In this document: one piece after another, positions 34,423-47,783 of the stretch
How the letters are laid out: every line of letters begins with the position of its first letter
How positions within the stretch are numbered: the stretch's first letter is position 1
Source of the DNA: Pyrenopolyporus hunteri
Taxonomy: Eukaryota > Ascomycota > Sordariomycetes > Xylariales > Hypoxylaceae
NCBI GenBank assembly: GCA_902806595.1
Contig: CADCXC010000003.1
Location: 2,232,001 to 2,296,000 of the forward strand
DNA length: 64,000 nt
Direction: 5' to 3'
Notes under the pieces: generated by a model
Database searches by the model: none
The model's input: only the letters and a program-made list of their open reading frames with translations
What the model was told of the DNA's origin: nothing
Program-made: the position numbers and the translations under genes

Positions 34423-37400
34423 TGCTGCGAACAGAGCTGGAACTGTGATGAAATGATGGATTCGGTCTCTGTCGGCGACGCGAGGAACGAGATGTGATGT
34501 TGTTGATAAATGGGTGCACCGAGTCTCAGCCTGCCCGTGATGATCAAGTTCTCAAGGGGAAAATAGGCACGGTCAATCACGGTGTCGGGCCCAAATAATA
34601 AGCCTGCACCGGCGAGGTTGGTCGGTGGTCCTGTGATGTACCCTCGTGAGAGGCTAGAGCAGGTGGTGGATTATTATGTCGTCCAGGTCGATGTGGCGAC
34701 GATGGTGCCAGTTTGCATGCATCGAACGGAACGGGACGGTGAAGGAAAAGGGTCGACCTTTTGACGGGAGTGTATTGTGGGGGGGGAAGAGGGAAGCGAT
34801 GATGGTGAACCCTACAGCTAAGGGGGAGGATTGTTTACGAAGCTGCAAGTTGCAGGTTTGCGAGTTTTGCGAGTTGTAAGTTGCACCAAGAAGGCTCAAA
34901 AAGGTTGTTGCGTCGTAGATTGGACAACCCTGTTCACTGCCCCCAGTTGCGGCTTCCCTAGCCTTTAACCTTTACGTCGATACCTAGCGACTGCTGCGCT
35001 ATTACCGCTTCTGCAGCAGGCGGGCTAGGTCGTGCTGTGTGGTTGCGTACAGAGAAGGAATGGTGCAGGTGCAGGTGAGTGGGTTCAATTTGGGGGGTCC
35101 CCATCAATCCTTTTTCTGCCTCTTTCTTCATCTCATCGCAGCTCGTCGAATTGGTCCCGGGGGGTTTCGGTGGGAAGAGCTCGCCTGAAGCTTTCCTCTG
35201 TGGAGACTGCCCCCTAGTACAGCCTAGGTACATGCACCTGGCCTATTACGAAGCTTGTTTTTTCTGACCGTACGCCACACTTCTCCGTACCATTCACGTA
35301 CCTCTCAGCCCTTATCACACGAACGCAATCTCTTTCTCAAGTACATAAGTACCTACCTACATGAGTACGAGTACCTACCTAGGTACCTACTTACATGTAG
35401 GCATGTAATTAACAATGAAGGTATAATGAATTGTGCAGAGCATTTTAATCTTCGAATCCGGTCAAGACATTCTAAACATACGACCGAAAGAGTTATTTAA
35501 CGTTCCAGCTATATATAGGTACCTATATATTTAATAGCTTCTTTATATGGGCACCTGAGTAACATGAAGAAGTTCTATAGGTACCTGAGGTATTAGATAA
35601 ACGATTCAAGCTGCGCTAACTTGGACCTCTAATCCATACCTAAACCAACGACCCAGGCGCTGGTTGACGTAAGTAGTCTACCTAGGTACATAGGTACCTA
35701 CATGTAGGTAGTCACCACTCCTCGCGAAAGAACAGGGCCCCGGTCATCATCTTATTGCCTTTTCAGGACAGCTCTTGCGCTCTATAGCAGCCACAGCACA
35801 AGCTAACCGCCACCGCTAACTGCCACAGGTCTGCTACAAGCCCGCCATCAATTTAGCTTGTGGAAAAACGTCTCCACAGTATGTCTCAAAGATATGATGT
35901 TCCATCCATCCATCATGCATCTTTCCGTCTGAGGGGAACCGAGATCAGGCAAATGTCTGTCATGACACCGCAACGTTTTGTCAAGTTGAAGCTATTCCCA
36001 GTCCTAGAGAACGAATCATTTGCAACCCCTGCAAGATGGTGGAAGACTCCCGCCCTCCTGCCCATGACCGGCAGCGCGTCTCGAGAAAAACAAGTCATGG
36101 GATCCTACCCACTCAGCAGGCCAAGACGAGAAATGACCAAGCTCTACTATGTAGAAATTTATATAGCCGTCCGACAATTATCTTACTTATTAGTTCGACA
36201 CCTCCATCAACCTCCTCTATTACGAGCATACGCCCTCCTTTCTGACAGTCGTATTACTAGATGACGACAAACTTCGCCTTCGAGCCTGACTATCATCCCA
36301 CATCAATATTGAATTGAGTAACCCAGAAGAAAACGAGACGATTTTGTCCTTCACTGAGTCACCCTTGTGGCAGTATGGCTTGAGACTGACCTTTCTAGTC
36401 AAATTAAGAACTGGCTGCATTTCTTCTGCTCTCGCTTGGTGGTTGACTAACATTACCTAGGCGTCGATCGACCAGAAACTAACTTTAGACGATATTATGC
36501 CCTTGTCTCTCCAGTGTTACATCACATCGTTAATACGATATGATATGTCATTTGATTGCCTATCTCTTTCCTACGTTCTGATTCCGAGATATCGAGCGTA
36601 ATTTTTTTTTTTTCCTAGCCGCCTAGATGGTTGGAGGAGGGGAACTCGGGGTTATACTACCCGGGATATATACGCGACCCATGGCCTTCGTTGAACTCTT
36701 ATAACTTCGAGGCCCAAGTAACAGGGACACATCCTATTCGTCAACCCATGACTTTGCCAGTCTCACTTTGTTTCGGAGTTAGTAACAACATCGAGGCGAT
36801 GAAATAGAGAAAAGTTAGTCGATGTTAGAATCGTTATATTGCAGAGTAGGTACCCAGGTACTTAGGTTATATCAAAAACCTGCGTCTGCGTCATGCATCA
36901 TGACCTTAATCGCAACTCATAAGATCCTCATCTACATAACCCACACGTGAATCCACACATACCTTAGGTAGGTAGATAGGCAGGTGAGTAGTGGATATCA
37001 CTAGCTAGGTAGGTGGCTCAAAGATCAAAATCTTACTCTGCCCACTTATATATTTTTAACAGGCCATCTCTGTGCTGCCCCAAGTCGCTCACTACATACA
37101 TATCTATACCTATACCTACATGTAGGTAGGTATGTATGTATGTATGTCAGAAGGTATTCAGGTAGGTAAGTACCTAAGAATAACCAATGGAAGACTCAGG
37201 GCTCAACTGATTTACAAGGCTAAAGATAGCGTATGTGGTGGTTATGTACGGAGGGGCGGAAGTTACAAGGTTCCCCATGATGAGAGCTTTCTTATCAGCA
37301 CCGACACCCACACCCAAGCTAAAACCTCTACGTCCTCTACGTCCTCTACTGGTATTTAGTATGTGTACTTACAAATACATAGTCACGTACAGCCTCTCTT

Positions 37401-38160
37401 ACTTCTGCTGCACCCGTCTCGTCAAACATCCCGCGTACATATATTTTAGATGTCGGACTTGTGGTTGAACTTCGTTTCAAGTTATATAGTACGTACGTTA
37501 GATCAAGCCTAATAGGTGGTATATACCTATACATGTATATACACATCCTTATATGTACGATACAATACCCAAGATAGATCCCTCACTTATTATTGGTGAT
37601 AGTCGGCGACAGTTACCCATTCGGTTTGCAGCCCAAGTCTAGGCCACTCAGCAGAAGGGAGTCCGGAATTATTTATTTGGCGAATCTGATTTCATTTATT
37701 ACCTGCTATCGTTATTTACCATTACCATTTTGATCACCAACTCCGATGCTTATCATCGTCGACCTCGCCATCCTCATCGATCCCGTCGTCCATGCCCCCG
37801 ACTATTGTCTCAGCTAGCATCTCTAATGCTGCTTCCAAATCATAACTATGTACAGTTTAGACCCGGTACTTTCTCCAATCGCTGAGCGGCACTACCCGAT
37901 AACGAAAGCCCTTTTTTTACTCTCCACACCCCCCCTCCCCCCTCCCAAACCTTGCCCCCCCAGCTTCTTCCCCAGCAAAGAAGGCCTCTTACACCGAAAT
38001 CTTTCCCACGTCCACACCTACTGCAAAGTTCAATTCCACGCCTCTGGGGGAGACGGCTTGTTCCACCAATAATTCCCGCCCCAGTCTAACTCTCCCCGAA
38101 CCCCCAACGACCCCAAGAGGAAAGGGAGCAAAAATTAAAATAAAATAAAAAAGAGGGAAG
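34423..38160. other. Gene-poor gap of 3.7 kb, VAC8/SNF4 divergent region
   Basis: No gene supported. The longest frame (35860-36264, plus) has no recognisable sequence. Dense TACCTAGG/TACCTA units occur at about 35340-35410, 35515-35530, 35680-35715, 36850-36865, 36960-37015 and 37110-37175. A C-run-rich, C/T-rich segment (about 37920-38140) is probably the SNF4 leader. Confidence 0.55.
35340..35410. repeat. TACCTAGGTACC / ACATGTAGG cluster
   Basis: Roughly 70 bp of overlapping TACCTA, CCTAGG, GTAC and ACATGT units, including several self-complementary steps; one of the densest such clusters in the window. Confidence 0.65.
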
Positions 38161-39623
38161 ATGGATGACCCTTCGAGCGGCGAGCCTAACAATGCGTCAG
38201 TCGACGAGCCACAGCGTGCGCCAACCACTCCAGCCCCCGCCATGTCGTTCGGCCTACCCTCCTACGTACCGCCGCTGCCTCGAGCAGGTCACGAGCTTCC
38301 CTTTGTGCAGCCATCTTCGTATCTCAGACCGAAATTTCGGAGTCGTACAACACCCGTTCCCACGACGCCAATGCCTCCCATTGATGAAGAACAGTTGCAA
38401 GGCCTGGTATGCTACTAGCACCTGCGCGCTACCCTCCAATCCCTCGACCCTCTATCTCATTCTGACGTAGCCGGATCCGATTCTCGGACCTCAGGCCTTG
38501 AAGACTCGCTACTGACTATTCCCCCACGCGTGTAGAAAGGCCTGCGCAATTTTCTTCGGGTTAGAACGAGCTACGACGTGCTTCCGCTTTCGTTCCGCCT
38601 TATAGTGCTCGACAACGACCTCCTCATTAAGAAGAGCCTTGACATATTGACTCAGAATGGTATTAAACACATCCGTACCTCCCGCGACGGTCCGAGCGGT
38701 CCCTAACGTTTGAGCCATTAGGAATCGTATCCGCGCCCCTTTGGGATTCGCAACAGTCCAGGTTCGCCGGCCTGCTTACCGCGACCGACTACATAAATCT
38801 GATTCAGTATTACTGCCAATTCCCCGAACACATCGACGATGTTGAGAAGTTTAGGTTGAGCAGCCTGCGCGGTATGTTACGCCTAGACCACGGATATGTT
38901 GGGAGGATCTTAGTTGGATCCGTGTGACTGACGCTTCAGGTTGTCAAAGATATCGAAAGGGCGATCGGTGTTCTCCCGTTAGAAACCGTCTCCGTCCACC
39001 CGTCGAGACCGCTTTACGAGGCGTGCAGCCGCATGCTTAAGAGTCGCGCCCGCCGAATTCCCCTCGTCGATATCGACCACGAAACGGAGAGGGAGACTGT
39101 GGTGAGCGTCATTACGCAGTACAGGATCCTGAAGTTCATCGCCGTCAACACGGAACAGCACACCATGCTTCTTAAGCAGCCGGTGCGAGATATCGGTTTG
39201 GGGACCTATAGCAACCTTGCGACGGCCAAGATGACGGACTCCGTTCTCGAGGTTATCAACTTGATGGTGGTTCATAACATCTCGGCCGTGCCCATTATCG
39301 ACAAGAACAATGTCGTGCTCAACGTATTCGAGGCTGTCGACGTCATACCTTGTATCAAGGGAGGCGTATACGAAGAGTTGAAGTCGACTGTGGGGGAGGC
39401 GCTCTCGAGGCGGCCGGATGATTTCCAAGGCATCTATACTTGCCAAGAGGATGACAGGCTTGATTCGATCTTCACCACGCTACGTCAATCTAGGGTCCAT
39501 AGGCTGGTTGTCATCGACGACAATTGGCACTTGAAGGGCATTATTTCCCTTTCCGACATTCTCAAGTACGTCTTATTTACCGGCGTTACCAGCGACGAGG
39601 GTGACTATTTCCCCCCGCCGTGA
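38161..39623 (+). CDS. SNF4: AMPK gamma subunit Snf4
   Basis: Regulatory gamma subunit of the SNF1/AMPK kinase, binding adenine nucleotides through four CBS repeats. Exons 38161-38406, 38536-38659, 38722-38871 and 38950-39623 (introns 129, 62, 78 bp) give 397 residues. After a Pro-rich N-terminus, CBS1 runs through GLRNFLRVRTSYDVLPLSFRLIVLDNDLLIKKSLDIL and APLWDSQQSRFAGLLTATDYINLIQYY. CBS2 includes VHPSRPLYEACSRMLKSRARRIPLVD, CBS3 DSVLEVINLMVVHNISAVPIID, and CBS4 LDSIFTTLRQSRVHRLVVID with LKGIISLSDILKYVLF. Intron 3 ends at an AAAG acceptor (38949), because phase excludes the nearer CAG; this is the least certain junction. It is a standard fungal SNF4. Confidence 0.94.
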
Positions 39624-40414
39624 TGAGCCGACGGTAACTCGACGTATTTTATGACGAATGCTACGATACCTTGGAAACGGCGGTTACGAGGCTACGGAGT
39701 CTAGGGGATTATCGGTGGGCATTACAGAGGAGTCCTGGCGTTCGAAAGACTAAAGCGGTTGCATAAGGATCAGTCCTTCTGAGCCCGCATAGGTTTTCAT
39801 TCTCTCCATGCCCTCATGTGTTGATCTAATAGAATACCTAGGTGGGCCAGGAGGATTACACGGTCTAGACAGGGAAAGGAAGGGCTTGGGAAGAGACAAA
39901 AATGTCTGGATCTACCGGTGACGAACATGCCATGGCCTCGAAGGCGCAATAGAATTTCTTTTCGGCGGTCGAAGATTAGATACATCGTTTAATCATTCAC
40001 TAAGTACTTAGCATAACCCAACGATCAGGGGATTATCTAGGTAGGTAGGTATGCATGAGCTAGACTAGGTTTATTCCCTACCTCAACCCCGACATCATAT
40101 TATGGGATCGCACTTGCAGTCTTCTACTATTGAATTAGCATCTCGAATCCAGTAGGCGCTACCGCACGCCGCTTCGTTACTTATTATTTCCTTGAAAGTT
40201 CCATCCCATAAACATTACCTAGGTAGGTACCCATAAAAGGAGCGACCCATGATCTACGCGGGAGGACAGTCGCGGTAAATATACGTCGAGCAATACATAC
40301 AATATTTCAAGACACCAGTCTATTTTATTCTTCCTCGTTACTTATTTCATATCCCCCTGTTCAGCATCTCCGTAGTTTTTCATATTCGAGATTACCCCTT
40401 TTCTAACCGTTCAG
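39624..40414. other. Intergenic SNF4-RhoGAP
   Basis: 0.79 kb holding the SNF4 3' region and the RhoGAP promoter. TAGGTAGGTA elements lie near 40038 and 40219. Nothing else seen. Confidence 0.6.
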
Positions 40415-43400
40415 ATGCAGTCTTACCATTATGATTCTGCTCTATCGCCAGCTAAAGGCAAGGAGCCTACATCCTCAAGCCTTCCTACAGCTTCGCAGCC
40501 TTTCCCCTACCAGCGAAGGCGCCCGCTTTCTCATCCGACCTTTGTTAGGCCACAAACAGCATTAACCACCTCACGGTCACTCGGCGCTTTAGAGGTGCCC
40601 CTCGACCGCAAAACCAATACATGGACCTCTTCCAGTGGCGACCTCGGACTAGTTTCCGAGGGCGAGGTGGTCGACGGCAGGGAGGAATTCGTTGACGAGT
40701 ACAACCGACTAGCAAAGAGGGTTTGCGTGCTCCATTCGATGCTCGTCAGTCGAAATGTATACTGATCTAGAGGCTAGTACGGTGTTCGGTTACTAATACC
40801 AGGGGACTTTCCCGTAGACGCTGTAAGTCATACCAGGAACTTTGGAATAGAGTCGTTCATGATAACAATAAAAATGTGTATAAGCCGGCCCCGACCCGAA
40901 AAGGTAGCTGGTTCTCCAAAGCCGTCCGACGAACATCATCTGGTCAATCGACGCAAACTATAATCGTCAAATCAGACCAAATCCGGCGCCGGCGAAGTGT
41001 CAGCGACGCCGCTCTAAATATTATACAACAAATGAAGAGGGATACGCCCAAGAGCGAAACCCTGCAAGATCTAGTCCGGTTATGCGGGAAGAGCCTGTTC
41101 TACTTGCCTTCCGAATACACCCCGTGTTCCTTGGTGCTGCCCACATGCTTCCGAGCACTCGCACAAGCCCTCATACAGCAAGGTTAGGGTTAGGATCGAC
41201 TGATCAGCCTAACAGCGTAACTAATATCCACTCGTCGTAGCGAATACTCGAGGAATATTTCGGGTGCCTGGGTCCGTCCGGGTGGTGAATACGCTCTACG
41301 ACTACTATTGCGCCGATAGGGACGGGAGCGACGTCTCGGCAACTACTCGATGCCCAAACCTGCCCTCGCATATCAAATGCAATGTTCACGATATTGCTTC
41401 CGCCTTCAAGAAGTTTTTAGCTGGATTACCGGGTGGCATTCTAGGCTCGTTGTCACTCTTTGACGCCTTAGTTGCAATTCATAGTCAGCTTCATGTAGAT
41501 CCCGAGCTCACGAAGACGAAAGAAATCAAACTTCGCGCGCGGTTAATTGCGCTTGCGATTGGGACTGTACGGTCGCAGTATCAGAGGGAGCTCATCTGCG
41601 CGGTATTCGGCACTCTATGTTTTATCGGTCGAGCAGCTGAAAACACTCCTCGAGAAGACCAAGACGGAAGACCGCTCCCGACAACCGATCTGATGGGATA
41701 CAACGCCCTGGGTATAGTATTTGGACCCCTACTAATTACCGATTTGATCGATTCCTACAAGATGAGGGTAGCGGACCCAGCAGGGGGGTTAGTGTTACTC
41801 CCGGTGTCTCCCCCGAAGTCTCGAAAGGAAAGGCGCAAGAACAAGAAACCAAAATCCAACACCAATGATCCAAACACGCTCCTCTCTGTAGACAAGATAC
41901 ACGTCGCTAACAATATTGCGGAGATGCTGATAACACATTGGAGAGAGGTAGTTCGACAGATGCGAAGCCTAGGTACCTTGAAGATCAGGAGGAACGAGAG
42001 CGTCCCTCGCTATAGGGCGAGTAAAGCAAAGCTGGTTTCTTCGGCCTCAGACTCATTCCCGCTAAGAAAGCCGCCAAAGTGGGATGGACTGGGCCCTTCC
42101 AACCGGCAAAAAGATCGGGCCGTGTCTCCCATGGGCACAAGCCCAAGCCCAACACCCAGTAAGTAAACCTGTCAACTATCTATAGTGTTAAGCGTTGCTG
42201 ATTAGGAGTAGAGCATAGTTTATTACAACCCCGGGGCACCGCGGCAGGCCAGCCTCAACCTCCAGCTATCAGGCGAAGGCGGTCCCGGCCATTTACCTCT
42301 AGCACTCCTTGCGGGACCTCTCCGAAAATCCCAACAAAATGTCTGTCGCCGACGGCCGAGGAGAGCCCATCGACTGACCAGCACGTAGTTAGTGTAGCTC
42401 GAGAATCACATCTAGTGTCGTCATCTGCAGTGCGAACGCCGCCTAGGCATAACCTTGGAAATGTACTAATAATACCAAGCACGTTGGGTGGTAGTGAGGA
42501 TGACACTGAGAGCCAAATTTTCAATTCAAATAAGAAAGGTCGAAACCGCGAGTGGCGTACGAACATCAACTTGCATGAGAACGTGCGGATACTTCATAAT
42601 GGCAGCCAGTTATCCCACGTACTATCCGGAAGCGAGATAACCTTCCATAGCGTTAGGTCGTCTAGACCCGACGTTAGCACAAGCGAGGAATATTCGTCAC
42701 GGAATGGCGGCACCCCTAAAACCAAAGAGCTAAATCCGTTGGGGGAATGGCCGTTTGGGGGGCTGAGAACCCCAACTAGGTCTTTAATTTCGGCCGAAGA
42801 ACCATCTGGGAGTCACGCCGGAGGCCACATTCACGCTCAAACGCAGAGCACCGACCCTGCTGACAAGTGGAAGGCTTTGGTTCTAGCAAGTTCGAACAGC
42901 ACGGAAAATTTGGCGAAGGCCGCAAAAGAGAGACGCCTAAGACGAAGTCCAGGTAGTAGTGACTTTTGGCGTAGCGAGGAATCGCTAGTCCAACGCGCAA
43001 CAGAGCCAGCCACACCACAATGGAAGCGACAGCTTAGGGACAAGCGAACTGGCGAGAAATGGAAACCAGCTAAGCTCTCACCTAAGAAGAAGAATCTATT
43101 TGAGAATCCCCTACTATCTGAGGCACCGGGAGGAGCAGCTTCTCCCCATAAACCTGAAGCCTTATCGCCAGCCAAGAGTGCTTTCGAAGAGGGGAGCCGG
43201 CCAGTCTCACGGCGGTCGAGCTCCAAACCTCTCAAGGGGGCAGTGAAGGCGATGGCTGCACTGTTTGATAATAATATCCAGGATTCGCCTGCTAGTTCGA
43301 GAAGTGCGCTGATTGGACGAATTGGGCGCGGCTCTAAAGAGCATATCAGCATCGTATCTCCATACTCTGGGCCAAATTCGCCGTGGAGGTAAGTTGGGCC

Positions 43401-44466
43401 AAGACAATCTCCGGTGGTTAACAAATCGCAAAAGATTTTGATGGTTGCGGGGGGAGGATTTCGATCGGTCGAGGCGCTAACGTGTAATAGAGAATTAGGG
43501 TCATCAGTCAATCGTTACAATCTTGGCCTGGATTCTCCAAGAAAGGGTCATGAGCACACCCCAAGCAAACTCTCGCAAGTTTCCTCACGTCCCGCTGGCT
43601 ACACCTTTTCCGCCTCCAGAAAAGTGCCCGTTACTTCTTCCGTCGAGCCGGTCCCTCTACGTGATCGCGAGCTCAGCCAACCACCGAGTCTAGGGACCAT
43701 GGTTCCTCACCCCGAAGAACCCCCGATTGCGCAGCATATCGCTTTCGCCCGACCGTCCCTATCCGCCTCTCCGGTGGGACGCGATGGAAGCGATATTGAA
43801 AGAGCATCAACTGGGAGCCCCCGGCCCGGAAGTAGCAATTCAATGCTTCACTCCCGGATTCGCCATTTGCAGAAGCAGCTCGAACTCCGAATAGAAGAGA
43901 GCACCCAGCTACGGCGACAGTTAGAGGCCCGCGAGAATATGGACATTGGAAAACTATGCGAGCAGCTTAGAGCGGCAAAGCGGGAGTGTAAGATGTGGCG
44001 GGAGAGAGCCGAAGCAGCGGAGAGGCGGGTCGCAGTGTTTAAGCAATTTACGGCGCGGATTCGAGGGCTTCGGGACACGGCCGTTCTAGAGGACGCCGAT
44101 CAGGATTCGGCTAGCAGAGGGGAGCAAGTCGACGGGCCGAGCCACCGAGGCGTTAGCCGGAAGGCGGTAAGTGGGCGCACCACAACCTACTCGGAACACA
44201 TGGAGAATCCGGAGGGTTTAAAAGGCAGGGTACGACAGTATATGAACAAGCAGCTGGTTCCAAGCGCTGATGATAAGCCTTATACTGATAACGGCGGAGT
44301 TTGGGGAAACAGCGGTGTGACGCGAAAGCAGGGTCTCTGGAAGAATATTCCGGACAAAAAAACAGCGCAGCTATGGGACATTACTGACGAGCTTTTGATG
44401 CTGGATGATACTAACATAGAGGGTGAGAGTCAACGAGGTTTGCAGGGAAACCCGCTACGTACCTAG
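40415..44466 (+). CDS. RhoGAP-domain protein with C-terminal coiled coil
   Basis: Predicted GTPase-activating protein for a Rho-family GTPase. Six exons (40415-40748, 40803-40822, 40885-41182, 41241-42158, 42206-43388, 43491-44466) join in phase to 1242 residues. The N-terminus is Ser/Pro-rich with EEFVDEYNRLAKR. The RhoGAP domain covers about 185-400: LPTCFRALAQALIQQ, then the arginine finger R225 in RGIFRVPGS, SAFKKFLAGLPGG and GYNALGIVFGPLL. A basic tract (KSRKERRKNKKPK) interrupts it before HVANNIAEMLITHW. A long Ser-rich, probably disordered, region follows. A coiled coil spans about 1039-1105 (HLQKQLELRIEESTQLRRQL, CKMWRERAEAAERRVAVFKQFTARIR). Exon 2 is only 20 nt and its donor at 40749 is weak, so that junction is tentative. 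The stop codon lies inside a TACCTAGG repeat unit. Confidence 0.82.
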
Positions 44467-45981
44467 GTAGGGGATAAGGGGTAATACTCAGCTAGTATTG
44501 GTCACGATGGAATTAGAATAGATTCAGGACGTACAACTGGGAACGAATAGGGGAAAGGCGGTGCAACACTCGTCTCATACCTTCAGCAAAAACTTCAATA
44601 GAATGGAAGTGTACCGTGTTACTTTTACTATTCCTCGTTGTTTCTGGCGGTGCTGTTACGAATACCTAGGTAGGTATACACAAGAGCCGTACTCGGTTTC
44701 CTCGCAGTGTTAATACGTTCTTCGCATTAATTCCAAACGTTAAAGGGCTCTGGCCCAACACGTAATTCTTCGAACTTGGGCTTCAATCTCCGGAACTGCC
44801 TTGCAGATGTGCAAGAAACGATCCGATTCGACGGCGGAATAGGGGTATCGAACCATACGTAGGTACCTACCTGCGTTGGTAGATGCCGAGAGCTCTTCAC
44901 CGAAAAGTGTTAGGTTGAGTTTTATAAAAACTACCAATCCCGGTGTTTTAGAGGCTCGGATAACCTAGGGCTCGGAATCTTTTGTACGGCTGGTCTAAAC
45001 GAAGACGATAGCTGAGATGGTTGTGTAGGAGGTAGTTTGTGAGACTTGTGAGGATGCGTCCCGATTAGCCGTGTTAAAGTAGTATTACTACCTCCCTGAC
45101 GCTTACTCATCACCCTCTATCCGTCTCTTATATTAGCTGCGGAGAAATGTGGCTGTGGGCTTTTAATCCGTAACCTTTTTCTAGCTGCTTACTCTGCCTT
45201 TCTGTCAAGACGCATCCAAAGTCGTGTAACTCGATAGGCAAACTCTGATGTCGTTGGCGAATAACGTGCGTATTGGCTAGGCAGGCTCGGGAGGTCTAGA
45301 TCGCCCCCATCAGAGACATGCGGCAGATATCAAACGTGGGAGGTTGCTAAAGGTTGCTAAAGGTTGTCATATGAACGGATGGTGACCTTGCTTCTGGCAT
45401 GGCCGAATAACGCACACAGGTCACAATGCACAAATCTGGGTGGATGCATGTGAGAGACCGGTACATGGCCGCCGAGTATATATGGTAGGAGTGAGGCACA
45501 TTTATAGTACGTGATACCAGTGTACCGGGGCTAGGTCCGGGAAAGGGATAGACATGTCTTGGCGTGAATTGGTCGCGATTCCCCAGATTATCGGGAGCAT
45601 TTCGACCGGGGTGTGAATTGCATATTCTTTCCTTCCAAGTTCTACCTATCACTGCCTGATGTAGGTATCTACGTAGGTACATGCGTAGTTCTCTTCCATC
45701 AGGAAAAGGTGGTCACTTAATACTTCCTCAGCTTTCATTTTTATTTTTATTTCCTCAACTTCTATAACCACTACATTCACTATTGTACGACCACGTGTTA
45801 TCCTCACTACCCGGTGTCTTCCCACCGACAACTTGCAAGGCTTGAAGGTCTGAACAGAATATTTACGTCGATGCGCACGGCTGAAGATGATTGGCCCCTG
45901 GCGCCCTTCACTACGACATCGCTATTGTGCTAATACGCCGTACCTACCTGAATTCAGCAGACCTTATCCATCTCAAACATC
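44467..45981. other. Intergenic RhoGAP-DCR2
   Basis: 1.5 kb, no gene supported. TACCTAGGTAGGTA units occur at 44460-44470 and near 44667, with TACGTAGGTACC at about 44859. A duplicated GGTTGCTAAA lies at about 45343-45363. Confidence 0.55.
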
Positions 45982-47780
45982 ATGACGCGACGGATAGTAA
46001 GTCGCTCTTATACGAAGTATACCCCACATATAGCGAGGGACTAATCTAGAGGCTAACACATATGACCTTCTCGTGACAGGTGCGCACCATATCCCAGCTC
46101 ACCGCGGCGGCGCTGTTCGCATTCCTTATCATCTTCTTCCTCGACCGAAACTTCCGACTTCTCCCCAACTCCGTCCATGAGTACATGCCCCAGCACCATC
46201 ATGGCTCCGTCGTTACCGATATAACCATTACCCAATGTTCTAAGGTCAACCTATTTTCGTCGTGCAAGCTCGATCCTGAAATATGGCATCGGGTCGAGAA
46301 GAACCTCTACCTAGACAAATCCTGGGTCTCCAAAGCCTACATCCACGTCCAAAGAAAGAAGGAGGAGGAGCTTGGGCCGGACGACAAGGTCGTTATAGGT
46401 GCCACGGTTGGCCGACTGGACCCCGCAACGACGAACGCCAAGGGGGATCCGGGTGATGTGTGGGAGTCTCGCCCGGCGGGCCTATGGATACTGCGATCGT
46501 CTAAACCGACGGCGAGCGACTCGAAGCAGGCCGTTACGGCGGTCGACGTCCTCTTTGGCGACGACGCCGTCGAAGTTCGAGATGGGTGGCAACTCCAGGG
46601 AACCCCATTATTCCTTAATACCGGCGTCGACATACCGAGCGCCCACATCACGATCCGGCAAGGGAGCGAAGTTCAACCTATTAAGCCCCAGCCGCGGGTG
46701 AGAGACAATGGAAAATTCAAGATAATGCAACTCGCTGATCTTCATCTGAGCACGGGCGTGGGGCATTGCAGAGATGCGGTTCCGGATGAGTACGAAGGAG
46801 GGCCTTGCCTGGCGGATCTGCGGACCCTGGATTTCGTATCGAGGTTGCTGGACGAGGAGAAGCCGGATCTGGTCGTTCTCAGCGGCGACCAGGTGAACGG
46901 CGATACAGCGCCAGACGCGCAATCGGCCATCTTTAAATACGCGCAACTACTCATCAAGCGCAAGATTCCTTACGTGTCCATATTCGGGAACCATGACGAC
47001 GAGGGATCGCTACATAGGGCTGGGCAGATGGCGCTGATCGAACAGTTGCCATACTCGCTCTCCGTTCCGGGACCGGACGATATCGACGGAGTGGGGAATT
47101 ACTACATCGAAATTCTTGCTCCGGGAACCTCCAAGCATTCCGCCCTTACAGTATACTTGCTTGATTCGCACTCATATTCCCCAGATGAGCGACAGTGGAG
47201 CGGTTACGACTGGATCAAGAAGAACCAGATCGACTGGTTCAGGCAGACTTCCGAGAGCCTAAAAAAGAAACACAAGGAGTATACCCACATCCACATGGAC
47301 ATCGCCTTTATCCACATACCGCTTCCCGAATATAGGGATAAAGATTCCCCATTTGTTGGTGAACTGAGGGAAGGTGTCACAGCCCCCAAGTATAATTCGG
47401 GATTCCGCGATGCTTTAGTCGAGCAAGGCGTCGTGATGGTTAGTTGTGGACAGTACGTATCTCCTTGATCTTTCCTAATCCTTTTCATTATAAGCTAATA
47501 AACAAACTCCAGCGACCATGCCAATGAATACTGTATGCTCTCTTCCAATAAGGAAACGAAAAAGCCCGAGTTATGGATGTGCTACGGCGGCGGCGCTGGA
47601 TTTGGAGGATACGGCGGCTATGGTGGTTATGTTCGGCGGATTCGGTTCTTCGATATCGACATGAACAAAGCCCAAATCCTCACTTACAAGCGACTTGAGT
47701 ACGGCGATATTTCAAGCCGTATCGATGAGCAAGTTATTGTCGAGGGAGGCAGTGTTGTGCCCCCTAAAGATCAGAGCTGA
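45982..47780 (+). CDS. DCR2: Calcineurin-like phosphoesterase, Dcr2-type
   Basis: Metallophosphatase of the fungal Dcr2 type; yeast Dcr2 promotes cell-cycle start and dampens the unfolded-protein response. Exons 45982-45996, 46080-47452 and 47513-47780 (introns 83 and 60 bp) give 551 residues. Exon 1 encodes only MTRRI. A membrane segment (LTAAALFAFLIIFFL) makes it a type II membrane protein with a lumenal or external catalytic domain. Metal ligands are visible: D225 and H227 in LADLHLS, the aspartate in LSGDQVNGD, N309/H310/D311 in FGNHDDE, an IHIPLPEY block, and H463/H465 in CGHDHANEYC, where the glycine-histidine motif is split by intron 2. A Gly/Tyr run (GGGAGFGGYGGYGGY) is typical of these proteins. 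Function is by family. Confidence 0.92.
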
Positions 47781-47783
47781 TCT

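Noticed and set aside
35860..36264. 134-codon plus frame in the VAC8-SNF4 gap
   Set aside because: No recognisable motif, and no splice partners found.
38509..39446. Minus-strand frames across SNF4
   Set aside because: They lie opposite conserved CBS-domain exons and have no family sequence.
41183..41197. Telomere-like GTTAGGGTTAGG
   Set aside because: Only two units, forming the 5' part of a RhoGAP intron; too short to mean an old telomere.
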